Positions 8,734 through 16,421 of a DNA stretch of 49,026 nucleotides are shown in pieces (position 1 is the first letter of the stretch; the number at the start of each line of letters is the position of its first letter). The position numbers were made by a program, and so were the translations under genes. Below the pieces are notes generated by a model that was not told the DNA's origin, made no database searches, and saw only the letters and a program-made list of their open reading frames with translations. The DNA is taken from the NCBI RefSeq assembly GCF_013035425.1, contig NZ_WQHX01000013.1, positions 1 to 49,026 on the forward strand, read 5' to 3'. Origin of the DNA: Ruegeria arenilitoris. Lineage in GTDB: Bacteria > Pseudomonadota > Alphaproteobacteria > Rhodobacterales > Rhodobacteraceae.

Positions 8734-9616
8734 CCGCCCCCCTCAGGTTCAGTTTATTGCGCGCCTCTTGCGGTGTCAGGATCCGCCCACCCATCCGTTC
8801 GATAATCTCTCGGGCGCGGGTGACAAGCTGGCCGTTTGTCGCCAGAACCCCGCGATCAAGGTAGATGTTGTCCTCAAGACCGACGCGCACATTCCCGCCA
8901 AGCGCGACAGCTGCGGCTGCCATCGGCATCTGCCCCCGCCCGATCCCAAAACTGGCCCAGCTGGCACCAAGGGGCAGTTGTGCCTTCATGGCCGCCATGG
9001 TTTCCACCGTTTGATCGGCCCCCCATGGAATTCCAAGGCACAACTGGAACATCGGCGGCGCATCAATCAGCCCCTCCTCCACCATCGCCTTGGCAAATCG
9101 GATATGGCCGAGATCAAAGACCTCAAGCTCGGGCTTCACACCCCATTCCTGAACCAGTGCCGCCATCCGACGCAGTGTTGGTGGCGTGGAAATATAGATC
9201 ATGTCCGTGTCGGAAAAATTCAGCGTGCCACAATCGAGAGAGCAGATATCAGGCAGGCATTCCTTGATATGGGCCAGCCGTTCTTCTGGTCCGATCATGT
9301 CGGTGCCCGGACCGGGCATGGCGGGATCGGACGTGTCTGAAATCCAATCGCCCCCCATACCGGCCGTAACATTGATGACCACATCCGTATCGCTTTCGCG
9401 TATTCGATCCACGATTTCCTTGAAGAGCGCCGGATCGCGCGAGCCCTGCCCCGTTTCAGGATCACGCGCATGCACATGCGCGGCAGAGGCCCCTGCCCTG
9501 GCGGCTTCGATTGCCGCATCAGCAATTTCTTTCGGGGTCACCGGCACGTGAGGGCTCTTGCCGGTCGTATCTCCTGCACCGGTAACTGCGCAGGTCAGCA
9601 CAACTTCGTAGGTCAT
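8726..9616 (-). CDS. BKACE-family beta-keto acid cleavage enzyme (DUF849)
   Basis: A 296-residue protein of the beta-keto acid cleavage family, whose known members cleave 3-keto acids with acetyl-CoA to give acetoacetate and a new acyl-CoA (for example 3-keto-5-aminohexanoate or 3-dehydrocarnitine cleavage). Family motifs visible are LTCAVTGAGDT at 7-17 and AAHVHARDPETG at 45-56, where H47 and H49 are the expected zinc ligands. It is the first gene of the eight-gene operon and is divergent from a GlxA/AraC regulator. That is the layout of carnitine-catabolic cdhR-cdhC in pseudomonads, and an L-carnitine-dehydrogenase-like gene lies at 10788. A role as dehydrocarnitine-cleaving enzyme is likely, but other 3-keto substrates are possible. 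Confidence 0.85.
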   Translation of the reverse strand: MTYEVVLTCAVTGAGDTTGKSPHVPVTPKEIADAAIEAARAGASAAHVHARDPETGQGSRDPALFKEIVDRIRESDTDVVINVTAGMGGDWISDTSDPAMPGPGTDMIGPEERLAHIKECLPDICSLDCGTLNFSDTDMIYISTPPTLRRMAALVQEWGVKPELEVFDLGHIRFAKAMVEEGLIDAPPMFQLCLGIPWGADQTVETMAAMKAQLPLGASWASFGIGRGQMPMAAAAVALGGNVRVGLEDNIYLDRGVLATNGQLVTRAREIIERMGGRILTPQEARNKLNLRGADG

Positions 9617-9735
9617 ATCCGAGCCCCCCTTTTTACCTAGATTGACGCGCGATTGACGGACAAAGATGTCGATTATCCGCCACAGATTAGGTTAGAATGG
9701 CGAAAAATCTGAACTGAAGCTTCTTGGTAAAACCA
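9617..9735. promoter_or_regulatory. Divergent control region with a helically phased direct repeat
   Basis: This spacer separates the BKACE operon from the regulator gene. It contains two copies of ATTGACG at 9641-9647 and 9652-9658, starting 11 bases apart, about one helical turn. AraC-type regulators commonly bind phased direct repeats, so this is a candidate operator for the adjacent GlxA-like protein. No convincing -35/-10 pair was found by eye. Confidence 0.35.
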
Positions 9736-10806
9736 ATGCATGTCGACATCACAACGCATATGGCTCGGGCTAAACGGCATGCCGTATTTGTCGTTGTCCC
9801 GCGTTTCAACCTGACCACGCTGATCACCATGATCGAAACCATGCGGATCGCAAATTACCTGACGCCAGAACCGATGTTTTCCTGGGACATCGTCTCGTTC
9901 GACGGCCCTGAGGTTGTTGCCAGCAATGGCATGACGACCGCAGTTGACACCGACTACGGGAGCCTCACTCCGGCAGATTTTGTGTTTGTGTTGGGCAGTT
10001 GGGGTACTGAACACTACGAAAACACCGCTTTACTCACCTGGTTGCGAAAACGCGCACGCGCAGGCGAAACTGTTTGCGGCGTTGAATTGGGCAGCTACAT
10101 CGTCGCACGTGCAGGCCTGTTGGACGGCAAACCTGCGACTATTCACTGGTCGTGGTTGAGCGGGTTCCGGGAATCCTTTGATCGGGTCAATGTCCATGAG
10201 TGTCTGTTCACTATTGACGGTAAGGTAATGACGTGCGCGGGCGGGTTGGCTGGGGTCGATCTGATGCTAAGGCTGATTGAATCCATCAGCGACAGCGGCT
10301 TTTCGGGGGAGATTGCAGACCAGATGCTGCATCACCCCATTCGCGACGCCGCCTCACCCCAGCGCAGCACCATGGGCCGGAGCACGGAAACCATGCTGCC
10401 GTTGATTCGAGAAGCGATGACCCTGATCGAAGAAAACATAGAGGAGCCGCTCAAAGTGCCCCAAATCGCTGATGTTCTGGGTGTTTCTCAGCGTCAACTG
10501 GAACGCCAATTCCAAAAACACGTGGGCTGTACTGTGGTGCAATTCGCCTTGTTGCGCCGATTGCAGAATGCTCGCCTGCTGTTGATTTCGACCGACCTCA
10601 GTGTACGCGAGATTGCCACCGCATCAGGATTCAATACACTGTCACATTTTGCCTATTCATTCGGTAAATTCTTCGGCCGGCGCCCATCCGAATACCGTGA
10701 GGCATGGCCGAAAAGCGAGCCGGCACCCAGGTGGCCCGGCTCTCTCTCGGATTTCTTGTCCATTCTGAACAATGTGCCATCGCAAGGTTATCCCCCACGG
10801 GACTGA
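9736..10806 (+). CDS. GlxA-family AraC-type transcriptional regulator (CdhR-like)
   Basis: A 356-residue regulator with an N-terminal DJ-1/PfpI-like sensor domain (about 15-190; FVFVLGSWGTE and a VCGVELGSYIVARAG elbow-like segment) and a C-terminal AraC double helix-turn-helix (about 220-325; VPQIADVLGVSQRQLERQF, then SVREIATASGFNTLSHFAYSF). Relatives such as CdhR and GbdR control carnitine and glycine-betaine catabolism. It is transcribed away from the BKACE operon and converges on the carnitine-dehydrogenase-like gene, overlapping its end by 19 bases. The ATG at 9736 is chosen; a TTG at 9724 and an ATG at 9760 are alternatives because no strong ribosome site is visible. It probably activates both catabolic units. 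Confidence 0.85.
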   Translation: MHVDITTHMARAKRHAVFVVVPRFNLTTLITMIETMRIANYLTPEPMFSWDIVSFDGPEVVASNGMTTAVDTDYGSLTPADFVFVLGSWGTEHYENTALLTWLRKRARAGETVCGVELGSYIVARAGLLDGKPATIHWSWLSGFRESFDRVNVHECLFTIDGKVMTCAGGLAGVDLMLRLIESISDSGFSGEIADQMLHHPIRDAASPQRSTMGRSTETMLPLIREAMTLIEENIEEPLKVPQIADVLGVSQRQLERQFQKHVGCTVVQFALLRRLQNARLLLISTDLSVREIATASGFNTLSHFAYSFGKFFGRRPSEYREAWPKSEPAPRWPGSLSDFLSILNNVPSQGYPPRD

Positions 10807-11735
10807 CGCAGAGCATTCAGCACTGCAACTATTTCGCGATCCCGTTGGGCTGCCATGTCCTCGAAATCTCGGTCGCCGGCGACAGCGTTGCAGCCATCGA
10901 CCATGCGATCGCGCAATTCCTTCGTCAGTTCAGGTGCCTCCAACCGGGTCCAGGGCAGTTTAAGCGCCGGGCCGAACTGATCCAGGTTGGTGGCCATGCC
11001 TCCGGCACCACAGGCCACGTGAAAAGCCATACACTGACCCTGCGAGACCATACGAGGCGCCGGGCCGTTCATGAGTGCGATGTCGATGTCTTCCGGCGTT
11101 GCCTCTCCATTGGCGACCATATGCAGGGCCTCTCGCCAAAGCGCCTCTTGCAGTCGGGTCGCGACAAAGCCGGGGATCTCTTTTTTCATCATCAACGGGG
11201 CCTTGCCCGCGATTTCGTAGAATTTCCCGGCCCAAGCCACCGCCTCTGGTGATGTCTGTTCGCCGCCCACGATTTCGACCAGTGGTAGCAAATAGGGTGG
11301 ATTGAATGGATGGCCGATCACACAGCGTTCCGGTGTCGCGCAAATCGCTTGGATGTCGGTCATCATCAAGCCGGACGTGGAAGAGCCAATCACGACGTCT
11401 GTTGGCAAAATGAGCCCGAGTCGTTGATAAAGTGCCTGCTTGATCTCAAGACGCTCGGGTGCGCTTTCCTGCACAAATTCGGCGCCGTCCAGCGCAGCCT
11501 CCAAATCTGTAACGATGCGCAAGCGGTCAAGTGACGCACCGGCGGCAAGCCCCAAATCCGTCAAGCTCTTCCAAGCAGTGCGTAAGATTGCGTGAAAGGC
11601 ATCGGATTCGCTCGCGTCATGCAAATAGGCGGTCACATCATAGCCACGCGCAAGAAAATGCGCTGCCCAGCCGCCGCCGATGGGGCCGGCTCCAATGCTG
11701 GTGATGCGGGTGATCGATGAGTGGTCAGGATACAT
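10788..11735 (-). CDS. lcdH: L-carnitine dehydrogenase-like 3-hydroxyacid dehydrogenase
   Basis: A 315-residue NAD-dependent dehydrogenase of the 3-hydroxyacyl-CoA dehydrogenase fold. The N-terminal Rossmann motif is GAGPIGGGW. Downstream motifs are FVQESAPERL, SSTSGL and GHPFNPPYLLPLVEIVGGE, where the His and Glu form the catalytic pair. The whole protein parallels bacterial L-carnitine 3-dehydrogenases (LcdH/CdhA), including LWREALHMV in the C-terminal domain. It would oxidise carnitine or a similar 3-hydroxy acid to the 3-keto acid used by the BKACE enzyme at 8726. The start is the ATG at 11735 in a TGATG junction with the CaiD-like gene; a GTG one codon earlier is possible. It is the last gene of the minus-strand operon starting at 15076. 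Confidence 0.85.
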   Translation of the reverse strand: MYPDHSSITRITSIGAGPIGGGWAAHFLARGYDVTAYLHDASESDAFHAILRTAWKSLTDLGLAAGASLDRLRIVTDLEAALDGAEFVQESAPERLEIKQALYQRLGLILPTDVVIGSSTSGLMMTDIQAICATPERCVIGHPFNPPYLLPLVEIVGGEQTSPEAVAWAGKFYEIAGKAPLMMKKEIPGFVATRLQEALWREALHMVANGEATPEDIDIALMNGPAPRMVSQGQCMAFHVACGAGGMATNLDQFGPALKLPWTRLEAPELTKELRDRMVDGCNAVAGDRDFEDMAAQRDREIVAVLNALRQSRGG

Positions 11736-12538
11736 CACTCACCCTTGAATTTGGGTTCACGCTTTTCGACAAAAGCCGCGACACCTTCTGCCGCGTCGTC
11801 AGATTTCAGCATCTTGCGGTAGATCGGCATCGGATCGGTTCGCATCTTGTGAAAGGCCTGTTCCAGCGGCACGCACTCGATCTCGCGCTGCACTTCCTTG
11901 ACAGATTGCATTGCAAGAGGCGCTGACCAGGCAATCGAGGCCGCCCATTCCCGGGCCGCCGTCATCAATTGATCCTTTGGAACCACCTTGTTGACCAACC
12001 CGTAGTGCGCCGCCTCGGTCGCGGTCATCCGACGGCCTAACAGAAACATCTCCATCGCGATATTGTGCGGTATTCTCCGAGGCAGGCGTTGCAGTGCCCC
12101 GGCATCTGGAACGATGCCCAAAGGCATTTCAGGCAGGCCAAACTCCACATGGTCCGCCGCAATCAGCAGATCACAGGCCATGGCCATTTCGAACCCACCG
12201 CCGATGGCCAGACCGTTAATGGCCGCGATAACCGGCTTGTTGAGCGCCCAATTCTCGGTCAGACCCGTGAACCCGCCGAACCCGTAGTCATCACTCTCCC
12301 ACCAGTTGTCGAGCTGCATTTCGCCCTCGTTCAGGGCCTTCAAATCCCAACCGGCCGAGAAAATACGATCTCCGCCCCCGGTCAGGATCGCGCAACGCAA
12401 GTCCCTGTCCTCGTGCAGTTCCTGAAACGCGGTGGCCAAGGCCTGACTGGTGGGCACGTCTATAGCGTTTACCTTGCCCCGCTCGAGCGTAACTTCCAGA
12501 ACGTGGCCGTCGCGGCTTACTTTGACTCCATCTGACAT
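11735..12538 (-). CDS. caiD: Enoyl-CoA hydratase/isomerase, CaiD-like (carnitinyl-CoA dehydratase)
   Basis: A 267-residue crotonase-fold enzyme. Blocks shared with E. coli CaiD (261 residues) include FSAGWDLKA, FGGFTGLTE, NKPVIAAINGLAIGGGFE (oxyanion hole), FGLPEMPLGIVPDAG and a C-terminal FVEKREPKFKGE tail. CaiD hydrates crotonobetainyl-CoA to carnitinyl-CoA reversibly. The start is the ATG at 12538, preceded by AAGGAGG inside the end of the monooxygenase gene; the longer frame to 12631 is rejected because it would overlap that gene. It forms an operon with the carnitine-dehydrogenase-like gene downstream (TGATG). Another beta-hydroxyacyl-CoA substrate remains possible, but the resemblance to CaiD is stronger than to generic hydratases. 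Confidence 0.83.
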   Translation of the reverse strand: MSDGVKVSRDGHVLEVTLERGKVNAIDVPTSQALATAFQELHEDRDLRCAILTGGGDRIFSAGWDLKALNEGEMQLDNWWESDDYGFGGFTGLTENWALNKPVIAAINGLAIGGGFEMAMACDLLIAADHVEFGLPEMPLGIVPDAGALQRLPRRIPHNIAMEMFLLGRRMTATEAAHYGLVNKVVPKDQLMTAAREWAASIAWSAPLAMQSVKEVQREIECVPLEQAFHKMRTDPMPIYRKMLKSDDAAEGVAAFVEKREPKFKGE

Positions 12539-12542
12539 GGCT

Positions 12543-13583
12543 TCAGCCCTCCTTGAATTCCGGCATGACCTCGTCGCAGAACATGCGCAAAGATCGCTGC
12601 TGCGCCGCGTGATCCAGCCCCATCGAGGCATAGTAGATGAATTCGTTCACACCCAAAGCCTCATAGCGCTTGAGCTTGGCGATGATGGTGTCCGGATTTC
12701 CGAACATGAGGTTTTCCTCTAGCATCAGCGGATCGTATTGCTCGCGCCCTTCGATCTCGTCAAGCGACAGGGGGGCGGGGAAACCGTTCACGACATCACC
12801 GGCGTTTCGGAACAGGTTCTCGAATTGAGAAAGCAGTCGGCGAATGGCCGCGAGGGCTTGTTCGCGATCGGAATCGTTGTCGTAGACACAGGCGTGCCGC
12901 ATCAAAGCGAAGCGGGGGTGCCATCCATTGTCTGCCTTGGCGATGGCCTCGTCCAGCTGGCGCTTGTATAGTTCCGCCTCGGCAAAGGGTCGGGTCAACG
13001 GCCAGCAATTCACATGACAGCGCTCGCGCATGGCATAGTCGTAGGTGATGGGTGATCGCGCAGCGACCCAGACCGGAACTTCGGCCTGAACCGGTTTTGG
13101 CACGGATGTTGAGGTTGGAAACTGCCAGAACTCTCCGTCATGCGCATAGTCCCCGCGCCAAAGGGCACGCACGGCCGGTAGCATTTCTTGCATGTATCGC
13201 CAGGCGTCGGATTGCTTGAGGCCCGGCTTCATGCGGTCAAACTCTCGCTGATAAGCCCCCGATCCAATGCCAAACTCCAGCCGCCCTCCACTGATCAGGT
13301 CGGTGAAGGCAGCTTCGCCCGCCAGATTGATAGGATGCCAGTAGGCCGCAGTGGCCACTGCCGTACCAAGCCGGATGCGGCTGGTCTCGGACGACCACCA
13401 AGTCAACAATTGAAACGGGTTCGGGGCAATGGTCATTTCCAGCGCGTGATGTTCGGCAGACCAGACGATATCGAAACCGCCATCTTCGGCGATTTGCACC
13501 ATCTCCAATGTGTGGCGCGCGACGTCTTTCATATCAAGACTGTTGTCGATCCGCTCCATGTTTACGGCAAGTTGGAATTTCAT
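12543..13583 (-). CDS. Luciferase-like (LLM class) flavin-dependent monooxygenase
   Basis: A 346-residue TIM-barrel flavin monooxygenase of the bacterial luciferase family. Visible motifs are VWSAEHHALEMTIAPNPF near the N-terminus, RIRLGTAVATAAYWHP, the LISGGRLEFGIGSGAYQREF phosphate-binding segment and a C-terminal FGNPDTIIAKLKRYEALGVNEF. These enzymes use reduced FMN made by a separate reductase. A flavin reductase domain lies in the fused protein at 16418. The ATG at 13583 follows GGGAGGTGAGC. RutA, which opens the pyrimidine ring, and TgnA, which opens N-methyl-nicotinate (trigonelline), are mechanistic relatives. Together with the adjacent aldehyde dehydrogenase and RidA protein this supports an oxidative ring- or chain-cleavage step. 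The substrate is unknown. Confidence 0.88.
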   Translation of the reverse strand: MKFQLAVNMERIDNSLDMKDVARHTLEMVQIAEDGGFDIVWSAEHHALEMTIAPNPFQLLTWWSSETSRIRLGTAVATAAYWHPINLAGEAAFTDLISGGRLEFGIGSGAYQREFDRMKPGLKQSDAWRYMQEMLPAVRALWRGDYAHDGEFWQFPTSTSVPKPVQAEVPVWVAARSPITYDYAMRERCHVNCWPLTRPFAEAELYKRQLDEAIAKADNGWHPRFALMRHACVYDNDSDREQALAAIRRLLSQFENLFRNAGDVVNGFPAPLSLDEIEGREQYDPLMLEENLMFGNPDTIIAKLKRYEALGVNEFIYYASMGLDHAAQQRSLRMFCDEVMPEFKEG

Positions 13584-13594
13584 GCTCACCTCCC

Positions 13595-15076
13595 TCAGCG
13601 CATTACAAACGGGTTCGCCATCGGCTCATCCGATGTGTTCATCCAGACCGTCTTGGGCCGGGTGTAATCGTAGATCGCCTGGAACCCGCTTTCGCGGCCA
13701 TAGCCTGATCCTTTGACGCCACCAAACTCGGCTATCGGCGACACAACACGGTAGGTGTTCACCCAGACGATGCCGGCACGCACCGCAGTTGCCATGCGCA
13801 AGGATCGCGCGCCGTCGGTGGTAAAGATGCCCGCCGCCAGCCCATGTTCGGTATCGTTGGCCAGTTCCAGCACCTCAGATTCGGTCTTAAAACGCTGGAC
13901 GCAAAGTACAGGGCCGAAAAGCTCTGTATCGACGATCCGCAGGTCCTGCCTTGGGCAGTCGATGATGGTTGGTTCGAAATAAAGCCCTGATTTGCCTTCC
14001 GGCTGCTTGCCCCCCACCAGAACTGTGCCGCCCTCTTCCTGAGCGAAGGCAACCTCGCGTTGGATGTGGTCCAACTGTCCGGCGGTGCAAAGCGGCCCCA
14101 TCTGAGTTTCCTCGGCCAGTGGATCGCCAATGAGGATCTGCTGCGCCTGCGCCACCATCCTGTCGAGAAACTCATCCGCGATGTCCTCGTGCAAGTAGAG
14201 CCGCGATCCGGCGACGCAGCTTTGCCCTGTCGCGCCAAAGATACCGGCAATCGAGGCATTGACTGCACTTTCGATATTGGCGTCATCAAAAACAATGAAG
14301 GGCGACTTGCCGCCCAGTTCCAATGAGACCTCGGCAAAGTTGCGTTTGACGTTTTCCAACACGTGGCGCGCGGCATTTGGGCCACCGGTAAATGAGACCC
14401 GCGCCACCAGCGGATGCCCGGTCAAAGCCCGTCCACAGGGCTCACCATGACCCGTTACGATGTTGACCACACCAGGCGGGATACCGGCCATTTCGACAAG
14501 TCGCCCAAACTCCAGCATGGCCGCGCTGGCATGTTCGGATGCTTTCAGAACAACCGTATTCCCGGCAGCCAATGCCGGGCCGATCTTGACCGCTACAAGG
14601 AACAATTGCGAATTCCATGGCACCACGGCAGCAACCACGCCCAGAGGTTCGCGCTTGGTAAAGACAAACATGTCAGGTTTGTCGATGGGCAGTGTCTCGC
14701 CGCTTACCTTATCCGCACACCCAGCAAAAAAGTGGAAAAACTCGGCAATGTATTTGGCTTGCCAACGCGTTTCCTTGAGCATCTTGCCGGTGTCGATGGA
14801 TTCAGTTCGCCCCAACTCTTCGGAATGATCTGCCAGAAGATCGCCAAGCTTGCGCAGGCATTTGCCGCGCTCGGTCGGTGTCATACGCGCCCACGGCCCG
14901 CCGACAAAAGCAGTGTGCGCTGCGGTGACTGCGCGGTTGATATCATCCTCGGTCGCCTCTGGAACACGGCTCCAGACCTCACCATTGGCTGGGTTGACGC
15001 TGTCAAAAGTACCGCCATCCGCAGCGTCGACCCAGTCGCCATCAATCAGCATCTGGTAGTTTTTGACATCAGCCAT
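13595..15076 (-). CDS. NAD(P)-dependent aldehyde dehydrogenase
   Basis: A 493-residue aldehyde dehydrogenase of usual length. The catalytic glutamate is E253 in SLELGGKSP and the catalytic cysteine is C287 in GATGQSCVAGS; VVPWNSQL and SFTGG mark the cofactor fold. GGAGG precedes the ATG at 15076. It is first in the four-gene minus-strand operon, 11 bases ahead of the monooxygenase start, which points to oxidation of an aldehyde released by that enzyme, as TgnC does in trigonelline breakdown. It resembles betaine-aldehyde and 5-carboxymethyl-2-hydroxymuconate semialdehyde dehydrogenases, but a particular substrate cannot be fixed. Confidence 0.9.
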   Translation of the reverse strand: MADVKNYQMLIDGDWVDAADGGTFDSVNPANGEVWSRVPEATEDDINRAVTAAHTAFVGGPWARMTPTERGKCLRKLGDLLADHSEELGRTESIDTGKMLKETRWQAKYIAEFFHFFAGCADKVSGETLPIDKPDMFVFTKREPLGVVAAVVPWNSQLFLVAVKIGPALAAGNTVVLKASEHASAAMLEFGRLVEMAGIPPGVVNIVTGHGEPCGRALTGHPLVARVSFTGGPNAARHVLENVKRNFAEVSLELGGKSPFIVFDDANIESAVNASIAGIFGATGQSCVAGSRLYLHEDIADEFLDRMVAQAQQILIGDPLAEETQMGPLCTAGQLDHIQREVAFAQEEGGTVLVGGKQPEGKSGLYFEPTIIDCPRQDLRIVDTELFGPVLCVQRFKTESEVLELANDTEHGLAAGIFTTDGARSLRMATAVRAGIVWVNTYRVVSPIAEFGGVKGSGYGRESGFQAIYDYTRPKTVWMNTSDEPMANPFVMR

Positions 15077-15219
15077 GGCGTGCCTCCGCTCTGTTTGCTG
15101 TCTCTCTATTCATGTCTGCTTTCGCGTCTCAGGGTTATGAAAATACGACGCAGCCTGTCGAAAAATCCGGGTCTCGCATCCGATCATGGGTGCAGGCTGT
15201 TCCAAAGGGAGGCTTGGAA
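15077..15219. promoter_or_regulatory. Divergent promoter region with an inverted repeat
   Basis: This 143-base spacer separates the two operons that share the monooxygenase system. CAGCCTG at 15151-15157 is mirrored by CAGGCTG at 15193-15199, a 7-base inverted repeat with a 35-base gap just upstream of the RidA ribosome site. It could be two operator half-sites or an mRNA stem. No clear sigma-70 boxes were recognised. Confidence 0.3.
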
Positions 15220-15621
15220 ATGGGTAGCAAAAAGCAGGTTATTGGAGGACCACTGGAAATTGGCGGACGCGTTCTGTCGCTATCCCGCGCCATTCGGGCG
15301 GGTGATTTCGTTTTTCTGACAGGGCAAATTCCGATGCGAGACGGCGTGCCTATGACCGACGGCACCGTCGAAGAGCAGACCCGCGCAGTTTTGGACGACA
15401 TCACCAAAACACTGGCCGAGGCAGGCTGCATCCGCGACGATGTCGTCAAGGCCATGGTCTGGCTGCGGGAGCGCGATGATTTCCCCGGATTTAACGCCGT
15501 CTACGCCGACTATTTTCCAGTTGAGCCTCCAACTCGGTCGGCTGTCGTCAGCGATCTTCTGGTGGATGCTCGTATTGAGGTCGAAGTCGTGGCCTATCGC
15601 CCACTTGAGGACCAATCCTGA
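15220..15621 (+). CDS. RidA family (YjgF/RutC-like) enamine/imine deaminase
   Basis: A 133-residue RidA-type protein. Family features are GDFVFLTGQIPM near the N-terminus, EEQTRAVLDDITKTLAEAG, VVKAMVWL, FNAVYADYF and the C-terminal DARIEVEVVAYRP, where the arginine is the conserved active-site residue. The ATG at 15220 lies just after GGGAGG; a frame open from 15112 has no support. RidA proteins hydrolyse reactive enamines or imines, and RutC and related members act on ring-opened pyrimidine products. As first gene of a unit with an alpha/beta hydrolase and a flavin reductase, it probably hydrolyses or detoxifies a nitrogen-bearing intermediate made by the monooxygenase. Confidence 0.88.
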   Translation: MGSKKQVIGGPLEIGGRVLSLSRAIRAGDFVFLTGQIPMRDGVPMTDGTVEEQTRAVLDDITKTLAEAGCIRDDVVKAMVWLRERDDFPGFNAVYADYFPVEPPTRSAVVSDLLVDARIEVEVVAYRPLEDQS

Positions 15622-16421
15622 TGGGCGTAACCCCAGACGGAACCCATTTCAAACTGACAGGACCAGAAAGTGCGCCTGTTGTGGTGATGATCCATGGGCT
15701 GGGCCTGAACCAGAATTGCTGGCAATGGACGATCCCCGCACTGTCTGATCGCTTTCGCGTTCTCACCTATGATTTATTTGGTCATGGGCAAAGTGCCCCG
15801 CCGCCCAAACGCCCCAGCCTTTCAATGTTTTCACGCCAGCTAGAGAGCTTGCTGGACGACTGCGCCATCCAAAGCGCGACCATCGCAGGATTCTCGTTGG
15901 GTGGCATGATCGCGCGTCGGTTTACCCAAGATGTGCAGCAACGGGTTTCAGCTCTGGTGATCCTGCATTCCCCTCACAAACGAACCGACGCCGCACAAGA
16001 GGCAATCTTGAAACGGGTGGAACAGGCACGGCTGGACGGACCAAAGGCAACAGTCGGAGCTGCGCTGGACCGGTGGTTCACCGAGGCTTTCCGCCAGTCC
16101 AACCCTCATATGATGGAGACGGTTCGTGACTGGGTCATAGCCAATGACAAAGCAATTTACCACACCATCTATCGCGTGCTGGCCGATGGTATCGACGAAA
16201 TTGTTGCGCCAAGCCCGCCGATTTCTTGCCCTGCGCTGGTGATTACCGGTGATGAGGATTATGGCAACGGGCCCGACATGGCCTATGCCATCGCAAGCGA
16301 GATTGCGGGGGGCAGTGCACTTATCCTCCCGGGACTGCGGCATATGGCACTTGCCGAAGACCCGGACGCTGTGAACAAGCCACTCCGCAGCTTTCTCAAC
16401 AATCTGGATCTGAAGCCATGA
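15621..16421 (+). CDS. Alpha/beta-fold hydrolase
   Basis: A 266-residue alpha/beta hydrolase. Its oxyanion motif is HGLGLNQNCW, the nucleophile elbow is GFSLGG with Ser92, the acid is probably Asp211 or Asp213 (VITGDEDYG) and the base is His241 (GLRHMALAE). The start codon overlaps the RidA stop as TGATG, and the stop overlaps the next start, so all three are translationally coupled. In the Rut pathway the analogous position is held by RutD. In trigonelline breakdown a hydrolase removes the N-formyl-type fragment. A similar step on an amide, ester or lactone intermediate is likely. No signal peptide is seen. Confidence 0.87.
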   Translation: MGVTPDGTHFKLTGPESAPVVVMIHGLGLNQNCWQWTIPALSDRFRVLTYDLFGHGQSAPPPKRPSLSMFSRQLESLLDDCAIQSATIAGFSLGGMIARRFTQDVQQRVSALVILHSPHKRTDAAQEAILKRVEQARLDGPKATVGAALDRWFTEAFRQSNPHMMETVRDWVIANDKAIYHTIYRVLADGIDEIVAPSPPISCPALVITGDEDYGNGPDMAYAIASEIAGGSALILPGLRHMALAEDPDAVNKPLRSFLNNLDLKP

